Source: Rhodanobacter sp. AS-Z3 | Lineage (GTDB): Bacteria > Pseudomonadota > Gammaproteobacteria > Xanthomonadales > Rhodanobacteraceae | Length of the DNA stretch: 64,000 nt | Direction: 5' to 3' | NCBI RefSeq assembly: GCF_029224025.1 | Contig: NZ_CP119392.1 | Location: 1,201,001-1,265,000 of the forward strand | Shown: piece after piece, positions 27,476 to 38,387 of the stretch | Layout of the letters: each line of letters begins with the position of its first letter | Numbering within the stretch: position 1 is the first letter of the stretch | Translations under genes and position numbers: made by a program | Notes under the pieces: generated by a model | The model's database searches: none | What the model saw: the letters and a program-made list of their open reading frames with translations, nothing else | What the model was told of the DNA's origin: nothing

Positions 27476-27522
27476 TTCCCCGTTCCCCGTTCCCCGTTCC
27501 CCGTTCCCCGTTCCCCGTTCCC
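27476..27522 (+). repeat. Heptanucleotide tandem repeat (TTCCCCG)6.7 upstream of ridA
   Basis: Six perfect TTCCCCG units (27476-27517) plus a partial TTCCC. The array ends one base before the ridA ribosome-binding site (AGGAAA, 27523-27528) and 11 bases before its ATG. It lies in the 192-base spoT-ridA gap, which otherwise shows nothing clear. Copy-number changes would move the SD relative to any promoter upstream without altering the protein. A related GTTCCC repeat occurs at 58465-58493. Confidence 0.9.
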
Positions 27523-27532
27523 AGGAAAAACC

Positions 27533-27916
27533 ATGTCCCGCAGCATCATCTCCACCGAGCAGGCGCCGGCCGCCATTGGTCCGTATTCGCAGGCGGTACG
27601 CGCCGGAAACACGGTGTATTTCTCCGGACAGATTCCGCTGGACCCGACCACCGGCGCCCTGGTTGATGGCGACATTGCTGCACAGACGCGGCGTGTCTTC
27701 GATAACCTCACCGCGGTGGCCGAGGCGGCCGGCGGTTCGTTGGCACAAATGGTGCGCGTGGGTATCTACGTCACCGATCTGGCCAATTTTTCCGCGGTGA
27801 ATGCCGTGATGGCCGAGTATTTTCAGCAGCCGTATCCGGCGCGCTCCACCATCGAGGTGTCTGCGTTGCCGAAGGCAGCCCAGGTGGAAGTTGACGCGGT
27901 GATGGTGCTGGACTGA
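27533..27916 (+). CDS. ridA: RidA-family enamine/imine deaminase
   Basis: 127-residue RidA/YjgF protein that hydrolyses reactive 2-aminoacrylate and related enamines formed by PLP enzymes. Seen: [24 protein letters not shown] at 15-38, the [21 protein letters not shown] helix, and [25 protein letters not shown] at the end, with the substrate-binding arginine in PARST. The ATG at 27533 is preceded by AGGAAA directly after a heptamer repeat array. It occupies the spoT-recG position held by trmH in E. coli. Confidence 0.95.
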   Translation: MSRSIISTEQAPAAIGPYSQAVRAGNTVYFSGQIPLDPTTGALVDGDIAAQTRRVFDNLTAVAEAAGGSLAQMVRVGIYVTDLANFSAVNAVMAEYFQQPYPARSTIEVSALPKAAQVEVDAVMVLD

Positions 27917-27998
27917 GTCCGCTGCAGGGCTTGCGCTGACACCACACATCATCGGACGCCTTACGGTGAACGAGGATGCTCGGGTAGGCTTGCAGTTC

Positions 27999-30113
27999 AT
28001 GGCCACCCGTACCGCCCGCCCCGCTGCCGTTGTCAGCACCGATCCCGGTCTCACGCCCGTCGGCAAGCTGCCGGGAGTGGGGCCGGCATTGATCGCCACG
28101 CTGAGCCGACTCGGCCTGGAGCGCGTGCAGGATTTGTGGTTCCACTTGCCGTTGCGCTACGAAGACAAGACCCGGGTTACAGCCATCGCCGATCTTCGGC
28201 CTGGTGAACGGGCCCAGGTCGAAGGCGTGGTCGAGGCGGTCGAGCGAGGTTTCCGTTATCGGCCGCAACTGAAGGTTTCGATCGGTGATGACAGTCAGCA
28301 CACGTTGCTGCTGCGCTTCTTTCATTTCAATCGCGCGCAGGCCGAGCAACTAAAGCCTGGTGCGCGACTGCTTTGTTATGGCGAAGTTCGTCATGGTGCG
28401 CAGGGGCTGGAGATGGTTCACCCGACCTACCAGCGGCTGGTCGGCGAGGCGATTGCCGAGGTCGATGAGTTGCTCAGTCCGGTCTACCCGACCACCGAGG
28501 GGCTTGGGCCGAAGCGTCTGGCTGGTGTGATCGGCAAGGCGTTGGCGCTGCTGCCACCGGCGACTGCATTGGAGCTGATTCCGCCGGAACTGTGCGCGCA
28601 GCACGGTCTGACCTCGCTGCGCGACGCGTTGCTTTATGTGCATCGCCCGCCACCGGATGCGCGTCTGGATCAACTCATGCTGGGTCGGCATCCAGCGCAG
28701 CAGCGACTGGCCTTCGAGGAGTTGCTGACCCAGCACCTGAGCCTGCGCCGGATGCGCGAGGCAGTGCGTCGTCGACGTGCGCCGAAGCTGGGTGGCGACG
28801 GTGAATTGCGTCGGCAGTTGCTGGCGGGTTTGTCGTTCCGGCTGACGGCGGCGCAGCAGCGTGTCACCACCGAAGTGGCAGGTGATCTGGTGCGGGCCAG
28901 TCCGATGTTGCGGCTGGTGCAGGGTGATGTCGGCAGCGGCAAGACCGTGGTTGCGGCGCTCGCCGCACTGGCCGCGGTCGAGGCCGGCTACCAGGTGGCG
29001 CTGATGGCGCCCACCGAATTGCTGGCCGAGCAGCATCTGCATAATTTTCGCCATTGGCTGCAGCCACTCGGCATCGAGGTGGAATGGCTGGCCGGCAAGG
29101 TCACCGGCAAGGCACGTCAACAGGCGCTCGCGCGAGTGGCCGCTGGTGCCTCGGTGGTGATCGGCACGCATGCGTTGATGCAGGAGGGCGTGGGATTTTC
29201 ACGGCTCGGCTTGGTGATCGTCGATGAGCAGCACCGCTTCGGCGTGCAGCAACGGTTGTCCTTGCGTGACAAGGGCAAGGATGGGCAGCTCGTCCCGCAT
29301 CAGCTGGTGCTCACGGCGACACCGATCCCGCGAACGCTGGCGATGAGCGCGTATGCCGATCTGGATGTTTCGTCGATCGATGAATTACCGCCCGGTCGCA
29401 CGCCAGTGCAGACCATCGCAATCTCGAATGCCCGTCGCATCGAGGTGATCGAGCGTATCCATGCAGCGTGTCGCGAGGGACGTCAGGTCTATTGGGTGTG
29501 CACCTTGATCGAGGAATCCGAGCAGTTGCGCGCGCAGGCGGCCGAGGTAGCCTATGCCGAATTGTCAGCGGGGCTGGCCGGCTTTCGCGTGGGCCTGATC
29601 CACGGTCGCATGAAGCCGAAGGAAAAGCAGGCGGTGATGGATGCGTTCAAGGCCGGAGAGCTGGCCGTGCTGGTGGCCACCACCGTGATCGAGGTGGGCG
29701 TGGATGTACCGAATGCCAGCCTGATGGTGATCGAGAACAGCGAGCGGCTCGGCCTGGCCCAACTGCACCAGTTGCGCGGCCGAGTGGGTCGTGGTGCGGT
29801 GGCCTCCAACTGCGTGCTGTTGTATCAACCGCCCTTGGGCCAGTTGGCACGCGAACGCCTGCAGGTGATGCGCGAGACCAGCGACGGTTTTCGCATCGCC
29901 GAGAAAGATCTGGAGCTGCGTGGTCCGGGCGAAGTGCTGGGCACGCGCCAGACCGGTCAGCTCAGTTTCCGCATTGCCGACCTCACTCGCGATGCACACC
30001 TGTTGCCGGCGGTGCAGCAGGTCGGTGAACGGATGCTGGCGGAACACCCGCAGCAGACCGGCCAGTTGATCGAGCGCTGGATCGGTGGGGCGGCACGCTA
30101 CGCACATGCGTGA
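27999..30113 (+). CDS. recG: ATP-dependent DNA helicase RecG
   Basis: Replication-fork remodelling helicase. 704 residues from ATG 27999; GTG 27966 (11 codons earlier) is a possible alternative and neither has a strong SD. The N-terminal wedge/OB domain (KLPGVGPALIATLSRLGLERVQDLWFHLPLRYED) binds branched DNA. The helicase core has Walker A GDVGSGKT (near 310), DEQHRFG (near 408), the TATPIPRTLAMS motif and the RGRVGRG motif VI. The C-terminal TRG region is intact. Fourth gene of rpoZ-spoT-ridA-recG. Confidence 0.96.
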   Translation: MATRTARPAAVVSTDPGLTPVGKLPGVGPALIATLSRLGLERVQDLWFHLPLRYEDKTRVTAIADLRPGERAQVEGVVEAVERGFRYRPQLKVSIGDDSQHTLLLRFFHFNRAQAEQLKPGARLLCYGEVRHGAQGLEMVHPTYQRLVGEAIAEVDELLSPVYPTTEGLGPKRLAGVIGKALALLPPATALELIPPELCAQHGLTSLRDALLYVHRPPPDARLDQLMLGRHPAQQRLAFEELLTQHLSLRRMREAVRRRRAPKLGGDGELRRQLLAGLSFRLTAAQQRVTTEVAGDLVRASPMLRLVQGDVGSGKTVVAALAALAAVEAGYQVALMAPTELLAEQHLHNFRHWLQPLGIEVEWLAGKVTGKARQQALARVAAGASVVIGTHALMQEGVGFSRLGLVIVDEQHRFGVQQRLSLRDKGKDGQLVPHQLVLTATPIPRTLAMSAYADLDVSSIDELPPGRTPVQTIAISNARRIEVIERIHAACREGRQVYWVCTLIEESEQLRAQAAEVAYAELSAGLAGFRVGLIHGRMKPKEKQAVMDAFKAGELAVLVATTVIEVGVDVPNASLMVIENSERLGLAQLHQLRGRVGRGAVASNCVLLYQPPLGQLARERLQVMRETSDGFRIAEKDLELRGPGEVLGTRQTGQLSFRIADLTRDAHLLPAVQQVGERMLAEHPQQTGQLIERWIGGAARYAHA

Positions 30114-30174
30114 GGCGCCGCCGATTCCCCTTGGTCCTGCCCGTCCAATACACTGACCAGCTAAACCGAGAAGA

Positions 30175-31116
30175 ATGAAGATGACCAGACCGCAACTCCT
30201 GATCGATACCGATCCCGGTGTCGACGATGCACTCGCCATTCTGATGGCTTACGCCCACGCCGACCTTGCCGGCCTCAGCATCGCCGCCGGCAATGTGGGC
30301 CTTGGCCACACCGTGCGCAATGCGCGCACGTTGGTCGATCTGGTCGGCATGCCGACGCCGGTATTCGCCGGCTGCGCCACGCCGCTGGTGCGTGCGCCGG
30401 AAGAGGATGCTGCGTTCGTGCATGGTCAGGATGGTTTTGGTGATGTCGGCTTTGCGGAACCGGTAGCGGCCTTGTCGGCTGAGTCCGCGGCGCTGGCGCT
30501 GCTGCGGCTGACCCGTGAACGCCCCGGCGAACTCACTCTGGTGGCATTGGGGCCGTTGACCAACCTGGCGCTGGCCTTGCGCCTGGACCCGAGTCTGCCG
30601 CAGCGGGTGGCGCGGCTGGTGGTGATGGGCGGCGCGGTCACCGGTCACGGCAATACCGGCAAGGTGCCGGCGGAATTCAATATCGGTTTCGATCCCGAAG
30701 CGGCCCATGTGGTGTTCGAGGCGTTTCCGGTGTTTGACCTGGTCGACTGGGAGGCCACGTTGCGGCATGCGTTTGACGACGCCGAGTTCGACAGCTGGCT
30801 GACCGCAGGCGACCATCGTGCGCACTTCTTCGGCAAGATCGTGGCTACGGCACGTCGCTACAACGCCGAGCACGAGCGTCATGGACTGGTTGCAGCCGAT
30901 GCGTTGGCCATGGCGGTCGCGCTGGACCCCTCGATCGTCACTCGCAGCGAGAAGCGCGCGGTGGCGGTGGAGCTGGATGGTCGGCTGACTCGCGGTGCAA
31001 CCGTGGTCGACTGGGCGGCACGACTGGGTCGGCCGGCTCAGGCGAATATTGTGTTGGAGGTTGATCAGGCGCGCTTTTCGGCGATGGTGAAGCGGGCCCT
31101 TGGTGCGCCGGATTAA
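30175..31116 (+). CDS. Nucleoside hydrolase family protein
   Basis: 313 residues of the inosine-uridine-preferring nucleoside hydrolase family (ribonucleoside to base plus ribose). The calcium-site signature [12 protein letters not shown] lies near residue 11, and [26 protein letters not shown] and [15 protein letters not shown] follow in order. In place of the group I HDP motif near residue 240 this has AADALAM: the calcium aspartate remains but the catalytic histidine is replaced by alanine. ATG 30181 has better SD spacing (GAGAAG) than ATG 30175. Substrate not predictable. Confidence 0.9.
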   Translation: MKMTRPQLLIDTDPGVDDALAILMAYAHADLAGLSIAAGNVGLGHTVRNARTLVDLVGMPTPVFAGCATPLVRAPEEDAAFVHGQDGFGDVGFAEPVAALSAESAALALLRLTRERPGELTLVALGPLTNLALALRLDPSLPQRVARLVVMGGAVTGHGNTGKVPAEFNIGFDPEAAHVVFEAFPVFDLVDWEATLRHAFDDAEFDSWLTAGDHRAHFFGKIVATARRYNAEHERHGLVAADALAMAVALDPSIVTRSEKRAVAVELDGRLTRGATVVDWAARLGRPAQANIVLEVDQARFSAMVKRALGAPD

Positions 31117-31136
31117 GCCGACAGGATGAGGTCGAC

Positions 31137-31166
31137 TTGCATGGCTACGCGCATCCCCGTTACAAT
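31137..31166 (+). promoter_or_regulatory. sigma70-type promoter of rpmE2
   Basis: TTGCAT (31137-31142) and TACAAT (31161-31166) separated by 18 bases fit the housekeeping consensus (4/6 and 5/6 matches). The predicted start near 31173 leaves a ~27-base leader before rpmE2. No Zur-type palindrome was recognised. Confidence 0.5.
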
Positions 31167-31199
31167 GCCGCTCTTTTCACCACCGCTTTAGAGCCAGCC

Positions 31200-31454
31200 A
31201 TGAAGCCTGATATCCATCCCAATTACACCCCGGTGGTGTTCCAGGACCTGTCGTCCGACTTTTCGTTTCTGACGAAGTCGACCATGTCCAGCAAGGAAAC
31301 CATCAAGTGGGAAGACGGCAACGAGTACCCGCTGATCAAGGTGGATATCTCCAGCCATTCGCACCCGTTCTACACCGGCAAGCAGAAGACGCTTGACGTG
31401 GGCGGTCGCGTTGACAAGTTCCGTCGCCGCTACGCGGGCTCCGTCAAGGAGTAA
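31200..31454 (+). CDS. rpmE2: 50S ribosomal protein L31 type B
   Basis: 84-residue type B L31. It has [16 protein letters not shown] at the start, SHPFYTGKQ near 60 and the KFRRRYAG ending, and contains no cysteine, so it is the zinc-independent form. In many bacteria this paralogue replaces the zinc-binding L31 under zinc limitation; in several xanthomonads it is the regular form. It is a single gene with its own promoter and terminator. SD before ATG 31200 is weak. Confidence 0.95.
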   Translation: MKPDIHPNYTPVVFQDLSSDFSFLTKSTMSSKETIKWEDGNEYPLIKVDISSHSHPFYTGKQKTLDVGGRVDKFRRRYAGSVKE

Positions 31455-31507
31455 TCGACGACTGCGGTGGCGCCTGGCGCCTGGCCGCAGATCGGATCGA
31501 GCGATTC

Positions 31508-31545
31508 AAGACACGGGGCAGGCTCAGGCTTGCCCCGTGTCTTTT
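31508..31545 (+). terminator. Terminator of rpmE2
   Basis: Perfect 12-bp stem AGACACGGGGCA (31509-31520) / TGCCCCGTGTCT (31531-31542) with a 10-base loop and a short T-run. Ends the monocistronic rpmE2 transcript before gltA. Confidence 0.88.
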
Positions 31546-31592
31546 CGTGCCTGGCATCCTTCCATTCGCCATCGAATGTGCGGGTAGCCTTG

Positions 31593-31601
31593 TGCGATAA
31601 T
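31593..31601 (+). promoter_or_regulatory. Candidate extended -10 promoter of gltA
   Basis: TG at 31593-31594 followed by C and GATAAT (31596-31601) is an extended -10; no good -35 is seen. It would give a leader of roughly 130 bases ahead of the gltA GTG. The remaining interval 31546-31735 holds no other recognised feature. Confidence 0.35.
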
Positions 31602-31735
31602 ACTCGGCGTGCTGACGCCAAGGCGTCCGCTGCTTCGCCTGTTTTCCCCGGCATGCGAAGCCAGAAATTACCGCATCGGACGGCGTCGCCCCTGGCGATC
31701 GCGGCCGGTGGTGACCCACATGCAAGGAGGTTTCC

Positions 31736-33031
31736 GTGTCCGATCCCAAGATCGTCAAATTGGTGGATGAGTCGAGCAATCGCAGCAGCGAACTGCCCCT
31801 GGTCAGCGGTACGCTGGGGCCGTCGTGTATCGACATTGCCACCCTGTACAAGGATACCGGCCACTTCACCTACGACCCTGGCTACGGCAGCACCGCCAGC
31901 ACCAAGAGCGCGATCACCTACATCGATGGCGACAAGGGCGTGTTGTTGTATCGCGGCTATCCGATCGAGCAGCTGGCCGAGAAGTCGAGCTTCCTGGAAG
32001 TGGCCTATCTGCTGCTGAATGGCGAGCTGCCGAAGGCGGACGAGTTCGCCGCATTCGAGCACGATGTCTCGCATCACACGATGCTGCACGAGTCGCTGAA
32101 GAACTTCTTCCAGGGCTTCCACCACGACGCCCATCCGATGGCGATGCTGGCCGCTGCCGTGGCCTCGCTGTCGGCGTTCTACCATGACGACCTCAACGTC
32201 GACGATCCGGCCGACCGCAAGATGGCGGCGATCCGCCTGCTCGCCAAGATGCCGACGATCGCCGCTGCCTGCTACCGCTACTCGGTTGGTTGGCCGCTGC
32301 GTTATCCGCGCAACAACCTCGAGTACGTCGACCGCTTCCTGCACATGATGTTCGAAGTGCCGAGCGAGCCGCTGACGATGAACCCGGTGGCGGCCAAGGC
32401 GCTGGACCTGCTGTTCATCCTGCACGCCGACCATGAGCAGAACGCGTCGACCTCGACCGTGCGCCTGGTCGGTTCCACCGGTGCCAATCCGTATGCGTCG
32501 ATTGCCGCTGGCATCACCGCCCTGTGGGGCCCGGCGCATGGTGGCGCGAACGAAGCGGTGCTGAAGCAGCTTGAGGAAATCGGCAGCCCGGACAACGTCG
32601 AGTCGGCGATCTTGCGGGCGAAAGACAAGAACGACAGCTTCCGCCTGATGGGCTTCGGTCATCGTGTCTACAAGAACTTCGACCCGCGCGCCAAGATCAT
32701 TCGCGAAATGTGCCACAAGGTGCTGGCCGAGCTGGGCGTGAAGGACCCGTTGCTGGATGTGGCAATGAAGCTGGAAGAAGCGGCACTGAAGGACGAGTAT
32801 TTCATCGAGCGCAAGTTGTATCCGAACGTCGATTTCTATTCGGGCATCATCTACAAGGCGCTGGGTATCCCGACCGAGATGTTCACCGTGATGTTCGCCA
32901 TCGCACGCACCGCAGGCTGGATCGCGCATTGGATCGAACAGCATGAAACGCCGGGGTCACGCATTGGCCGTCCGCGTCAGGTGTATACCGGTCCCGATGT
33001 GCGTGACTACGAGCCGACTGCGAAACGCTGA
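31736..33031 (+). CDS. gltA: Citrate synthase
   Basis: Condenses oxaloacetate and acetyl-CoA in the TCA cycle. GTG start with GGAGG seven bases upstream; 431 residues, the size of the hexameric NADH-sensitive type of gammaproteobacteria. Active-site regions: [18 protein letters not shown] near 228, [16 protein letters not shown] (His) near 262, and [15 protein letters not shown] (His, then Asp further on) near 305. Monocistronic, ended by the terminator at 33055. Confidence 0.97.
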   Translation: MSDPKIVKLVDESSNRSSELPLVSGTLGPSCIDIATLYKDTGHFTYDPGYGSTASTKSAITYIDGDKGVLLYRGYPIEQLAEKSSFLEVAYLLLNGELPKADEFAAFEHDVSHHTMLHESLKNFFQGFHHDAHPMAMLAAAVASLSAFYHDDLNVDDPADRKMAAIRLLAKMPTIAAACYRYSVGWPLRYPRNNLEYVDRFLHMMFEVPSEPLTMNPVAAKALDLLFILHADHEQNASTSTVRLVGSTGANPYASIAAGITALWGPAHGGANEAVLKQLEEIGSPDNVESAILRAKDKNDSFRLMGFGHRVYKNFDPRAKIIREMCHKVLAELGVKDPLLDVAMKLEEAALKDEYFIERKLYPNVDFYSGIIYKALGIPTEMFTVMFAIARTAGWIAHWIEQHETPGSRIGRPRQVYTGPDVRDYEPTAKR

Positions 33032-33054
33032 TCGTCTTGATTCATTGACAGAAG

Positions 33055-33084
33055 AAAGCCCCGATTGAAGTCGGGGCTTTTTTT
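33055..33084. terminator. Terminator after gltA
   Basis: Perfect 10-bp stem AAAGCCCCGA (33055-33064) / TCGGGGCTTT (33071-33080), loop TTGAAG, followed by TTTT. A partial A/T-rich left flank may also serve the convergent gene at 33096-33767. Confidence 0.92.
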
Positions 33085-33095
33085 GGTCTGGTGAT

Positions 33096-33767
33096 TCAGC
33101 GCAGCGCGGTACTGAGTTGTTGCTCGAAGCTGTTGCCGGAGTCCTGTTCCAGCAACAGGTTCAACTGGGCGCGGGAGGCACGTCGCATGGGTCGCTCGTC
33201 GGTTCGGTCCAATGGCGCCTGGCGCAATGCATCGCGTGGCAGCACGGTCAGGTCGAACGGCAGCTCGTCAGCAGCAAACAGCAAGACCGGATATTCCGGT
33301 TGGTCGTCGCGGCTGTAGCGTAGTCGCCGCGTCTGCGTATCGAACGGTATGCCATTGTCGCGCAGATACAGCATGACGGCTTCGGGATCGTCGCTGTAAA
33401 CATGCAGGCATACGGCCGAGTGGGTGTCCGCCGTGCCTTCCAGTACGGCACCGACCAGACGTGGCTCGAAGGCGGCCAGGAAGTGCATCGACTCAAGCGC
33501 GGCTTCACGTCGCTGGCGCAGTAACTGTGGCTGACTGTCGCCCAGGAAAAGGCGTTGGTGTTCGCGCAACGCCTGCTCGATCTCCAGGTTGCGTGGCAGC
33601 GACTGGCTGTCAAGCACACCCAGCCGTTCAGCGGCCTTCAGCTTGGCATGGTGGAAGTCGCGAATGCCATGTTCGCTCATCAACCGCGCCGCTTCCTGAG
33701 CGATGCGCACGCGATTCTGCTGCAGCCGATCATGTGCATGAATTCGCGGGTGTTCGCCTCGGGACAT
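33096..33767 (-). CDS. Conserved protein, degenerate nucleotidyltransferase-like
   Basis: 223 residues; no family I can name with confidence. An N-terminal helical part (QNRVRIAQEAARLMSEHGIRDFHHAKLKAAERLG) is followed by GAVLEGTADTHSAVCLHVYSDD at 106-127. This resembles the nucleotidyltransferase-fold strand-turn (G-[GS/T]-x-A...S-D-I-D-L), but the two catalytic aspartates are replaced (SAVCL). The segment after it (RDNGIPFDTQTRRLRYSRDDQPEYPVLLF) fits an alpha/beta fold. It may bind but not transfer nucleotides. Convergent with gltA, 57 bases downstream of mrcA on the same strand. Confidence 0.6.
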   Translation of the reverse strand: MSRGEHPRIHAHDRLQQNRVRIAQEAARLMSEHGIRDFHHAKLKAAERLGVLDSQSLPRNLEIEQALREHQRLFLGDSQPQLLRQRREAALESMHFLAAFEPRLVGAVLEGTADTHSAVCLHVYSDDPEAVMLYLRDNGIPFDTQTRRLRYSRDDQPEYPVLLFAADELPFDLTVLPRDALRQAPLDRTDERPMRRASRAQLNLLLEQDSGNSFEQQLSTALR

Positions 33768-33824
33768 GGTGTTCCTCTTCGGTCGTTGATCGACAGCCCC
33801 CGATATGGGGCCGTCGACGAGGGT

Positions 33825-36356
33825 TCAGAAGATGTCGTAGGCGTGCTGCTGGTCCTGTTCTTTCTGCTGGGCAGCCTGACTGCGCAGTCGGTCAACGTCT
33901 TCTACCTTGAACATTTCGCTCATGGCGTCGGGATCGTCGGCCGTGGTGGGGAGCCCGCTGTTGCGATTGATCAGTACCGTACTGATGCCCGGCGGCATCG
34001 GCAACGTGCTGGGCGGCAGGTCTTTCAGAGAACTGCCCATGTACGACATCCAGATCGGCAGCGCTGCCTTGGCGCCAAACTCGCCACGACCGAGCGAGCT
34101 GTAGTCATCGAAACCCACCCATACGGCGGTCGAAAGGTCGCCGTTGAAGCCGACGAACCAGGCGTCGCGATGGTCATTGGTCGAGCCGGTCTTGCCGGCC
34201 AGGTCGCTACGGCCCAGCGCCCGGGCCGCGGCGCCGGTGCCGCGCAGGATCACGTCCTTCATCAACGAGACCATCAGGTAGTCGTTGCGTACTTCGAGTA
34301 CATGCGGCGCCAGCACGGGCGCATGTGCGCCGGCATCGTGCGCGTCAGCAGGAAGCACGGCCTCACCGACGCCATCGACGCTGCTCGAACTGGCAGGTTC
34401 GGTCGATGAGCTGCTGCTGGCCAGGTTGTTGGCCGGCGTGGACTTCATGTCAGCCGGGGGCAGGCCTGGTGGGTTGGTGTCCAGCAAGCGTTCCTGACAA
34501 TCCCGGCACGCGCGAGCGGGGTTAGCCACGTACACGGGCGTGCCGTTGCGATCATCAATTTCGTGGATGAAGTACGGCGTGACCAGATAGCCGCCATTGG
34601 CGAATACCGCATAGCCACGGGCCATGCTCATCGGCGATACCGATGCCGTGCCCAGCGCCATCGACAGATTGGCGGGTATCGCATCCTGCGAAAAGCCGAA
34701 ACGAGTGGCGTACTCCCGCACGAAGCGCACACCGATCGCATCGAGCAGGCGTACTGACACGAGGTTCTTCGATTGCACCAGGGCCTCGCGCAGGCGCATT
34801 GGGCCAGCGAACTTTCCGTCATCGTTGGACGGCGTCCAGATACCGTTCGGACGTGACGGATCGGGCAGGGCCAGTGGCGCGTCGTTGATGATCGACGCCG
34901 GCGTGAAGCCGCGATCGAAGGCGGCGGAATACAGGTACGGCTTGAAACTTGACCCGGGCTGGCGGGCTGCCATCACGGCGCGATTGAATTTGCTGCGCAC
35001 AAAGCTGAAGCCGCCGACCAGCGCCTGAATCGAGCCATCCTCCGGGTTCACGGAAGTCAGTGCCGCCTGCGCTGCGGGAATCTGGGCCAGCTGCCATTCG
35101 CCCTTGTCGTCACGAGCAAGGCGGATGATGTCGCCACGCTTGAGTACCGCATCGACCTTGCTAGGCGTTGCCCCGACGCGATCATCATTGATATGCGGGC
35201 GTGCCCAGGCAACGGCGGAAAGATCGAGAATGGCGCTTTCCCTGTTCGCTAGATAAACCGTGGCCTGGCTGGAGTCGCTGGCCGTGACAATGCCCGGTTG
35301 CATGCCAGAGATGCCGCTGTAGCTGGATAGAAGGTTGTCCAACTCGGCCTCACCTGCCGTGGCCGGCAAGTCCTGATGTGCCTCGGGGCCACGCCAGCCA
35401 TGTCGGCGGTCATAGGCAATCAGGCCTTCGCGCACCGATTCAACTGCGGTTTGCTGGCGGGTGCTGAGCACGGTGGTCTTCACCACATAACCTTCGGTCA
35501 GCGCATCGTTGCCGAAGCGATCGAGCACCTGTCGACGCACCATTTCGGCCAGATAAGGTGCATCCACCTCGATCGGCTGTTCGTGTGGGTAGGCGTGGTT
35601 GGGCTCGGCTATCGCCTGCTCATAAACGGCTTTGGTGATGTAGTGATGGCGCAGCATTTCGCCCAGCACCCAGTTGCGCCGGGCGATCGCGCGCTTCTGT
35701 CCGTTGATCGGGTTGACCACCGACGGCAACTGGAAGGTCGAGGCGATCAGCGCACATTCGGCGACGGTCAGCTGATCCAGGGTCTTGCCGTAGTAGTACT
35801 CAGCTGCGGCTGCCACGCCATACGCGCGATGGCCAAGGAACATCTTGTTGAGGTAAAGCTCAAGAATCTGATCCTTGCTCAGTTCATGCTCGATCCGCAG
35901 GGCGATGAATATCTCGGTGAGCTTGCGCGAGTAGAGCTTCTCGGGGCTGAGGAAGAAGTTGCGTGCAACCTGCTGGGTAATGGTGGAACCGCCTGGCCCC
36001 TTGTCACCTGCGGTGATGACCACATGCCAGCCAGCGCGCGCGATGCCGTGCCAATCCACCCCGGGGTGGTGGTAGAAATCGGCATCTTCGGCCGAAAGCA
36101 CGGCGTGCTTGAGGCGATCAGGGACCTTCTCGATCTGTACGGGAATACGCCGGGTTTCGCCAAAGCTGGCGATCAGTTTGCCGTCGGCGCTGAGTACCCG
36201 CAGCGGAACCTGCATGGGGTAGTTCTTCAGTTCGGCTACCGAGGGCAGCCTGGGTGAGAGCAGCCAGTAGGCGACGCCAACCGCGATGACTGTAAGAAGC
36301 AAACCGGAAAAGGCCAGGAGCAAGGCCCAGCGCAACAAGCGTTTGAAAATTTGCAT
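33825..36356 (-). CDS. mrcA: Penicillin-binding protein 1A
   Basis: Bifunctional class A PBP building periplasmic peptidoglycan. 843 residues: a short cytoplasmic start, one membrane helix (about 9-33), a glycosyltransferase domain with EDADFYHHPG (90-99) and GGSTITQQVARN near 122, an OB-like insert, then a transpeptidase with SSFK (near 466), SKN in VQSKNLVS (near 530) and KTGS (near 724). A Ser/Thr-rich low-complexity stretch (SSSSTEPASSSS) sits near 650. Divergent from pilM, the conserved ponA/mrcA-pilMNOPQ arrangement. Confidence 0.95.
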   Translation of the reverse strand: MQIFKRLLRWALLLAFSGLLLTVIAVGVAYWLLSPRLPSVAELKNYPMQVPLRVLSADGKLIASFGETRRIPVQIEKVPDRLKHAVLSAEDADFYHHPGVDWHGIARAGWHVVITAGDKGPGGSTITQQVARNFFLSPEKLYSRKLTEIFIALRIEHELSKDQILELYLNKMFLGHRAYGVAAAAEYYYGKTLDQLTVAECALIASTFQLPSVVNPINGQKRAIARRNWVLGEMLRHHYITKAVYEQAIAEPNHAYPHEQPIEVDAPYLAEMVRRQVLDRFGNDALTEGYVVKTTVLSTRQQTAVESVREGLIAYDRRHGWRGPEAHQDLPATAGEAELDNLLSSYSGISGMQPGIVTASDSSQATVYLANRESAILDLSAVAWARPHINDDRVGATPSKVDAVLKRGDIIRLARDDKGEWQLAQIPAAQAALTSVNPEDGSIQALVGGFSFVRSKFNRAVMAARQPGSSFKPYLYSAAFDRGFTPASIINDAPLALPDPSRPNGIWTPSNDDGKFAGPMRLREALVQSKNLVSVRLLDAIGVRFVREYATRFGFSQDAIPANLSMALGTASVSPMSMARGYAVFANGGYLVTPYFIHEIDDRNGTPVYVANPARACRDCQERLLDTNPPGLPPADMKSTPANNLASSSSSTEPASSSSVDGVGEAVLPADAHDAGAHAPVLAPHVLEVRNDYLMVSLMKDVILRGTGAAARALGRSDLAGKTGSTNDHRDAWFVGFNGDLSTAVWVGFDDYSSLGRGEFGAKAALPIWMSYMGSSLKDLPPSTLPMPPGISTVLINRNSGLPTTADDPDAMSEMFKVEDVDRLRSQAAQQKEQDQQHAYDIF

Positions 36357-36535
36357 GGTGTGGAGATAGCGAGACCTGAGTCAAAACATGGCAGAGTATA
36401 GATGTAGCAGTATTCGCTGGATGCCGCGCGCGCCGCCGAGCGCACCCAACTGAACCAAGCAAGTGTCGGGCCAAAGTGACGACTTGTCTTGAATGTGGTA
36501 TGAATCACGTTAATCACATGAGAAAGTTTCCGTAG

Positions 36536-37683
<1,148 letters not shown>

Positions 37684-37684
<1 letters not shown>

Positions 37685-38385
37685 TGGCACACGTCAACCT
37701 ACTTCCGTGGCGTACCGAACGCCGCAAGCAACGCGAGCGTGAGTTCTACATGCAGCTGCTGGCTGCTTTCGTGGTCGGTCTGGGCGCTTTGCTGGTATGG
37801 ATGTTCTGGATGGACCAGCGGATCGACAACCAGAACGATCGCAACGCCTACCTGCAGACCGAGATCAATCAGCTCGATGCACGCATCGTGAAAATCCATG
37901 ACCTGGAAAAAGTGCGCGAGCACTTGCTGGCTCGCAAGCAGATCATCGAGCAGCTCCAGGCCGACCGTTCGCAAATGGTGCACCTGTTTGACGAACTGGT
38001 GAAGACGGTGCCGACCAGCGCACGTCTTACGGCTCTCAAGCAGAGCGGGCAGTCGATGTCGCTGGATGGCGTGGCGCAGTCCAATGACAGCGTCGCCAAA
38101 TACATGCGCAACCTCGAAGCATCCCCGTGGATGGGGCATACCGACCTGCGCAAGACCGAGAACCTGCATAACGCTACCCGGATGCCGTATCTGTTCGGCC
38201 TGAACGTGCAGTTGAGCAAGCCGAAGACGGACGAAACTGAGGCAGGCAAGGCTGCTCCGATGCTGCCTGCCGGTAACGTCGCGGCGCCGGCGAAAGCGTC
38301 GACAGTCGCGCCGGCTGCCCAGCCCGCGGCGAATGCTTCCGGGGCAAGCCCAGCCACTGCGCCAGCTGCCAAGGGAGGTGCCTGA
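37684..38385 (+). CDS. pilN: Type IV pilus inner-membrane protein PilN
   Basis: 233 residues. The conserved N-terminal motif MAHVNLLPWRTERRKQRE (INLLPWR family motif) is the cytoplasmic PilM-binding peptide. A single membrane helix (about 23-40), a coiled-coil and a ferredoxin-like periplasmic domain follow. The last ~50 residues are an unusual Ala/Pro-rich low-complexity tail. It heterodimerises with PilO, whose gene starts 3 bases downstream. Confidence 0.95.
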
Positions 38386-38387
38386 TC

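Noticed and set aside
31430..32944. 504-codon open frame antisense to gltA
   Set aside because: Citrate synthase is unmistakable on the plus strand and the antisense protein has no family features.
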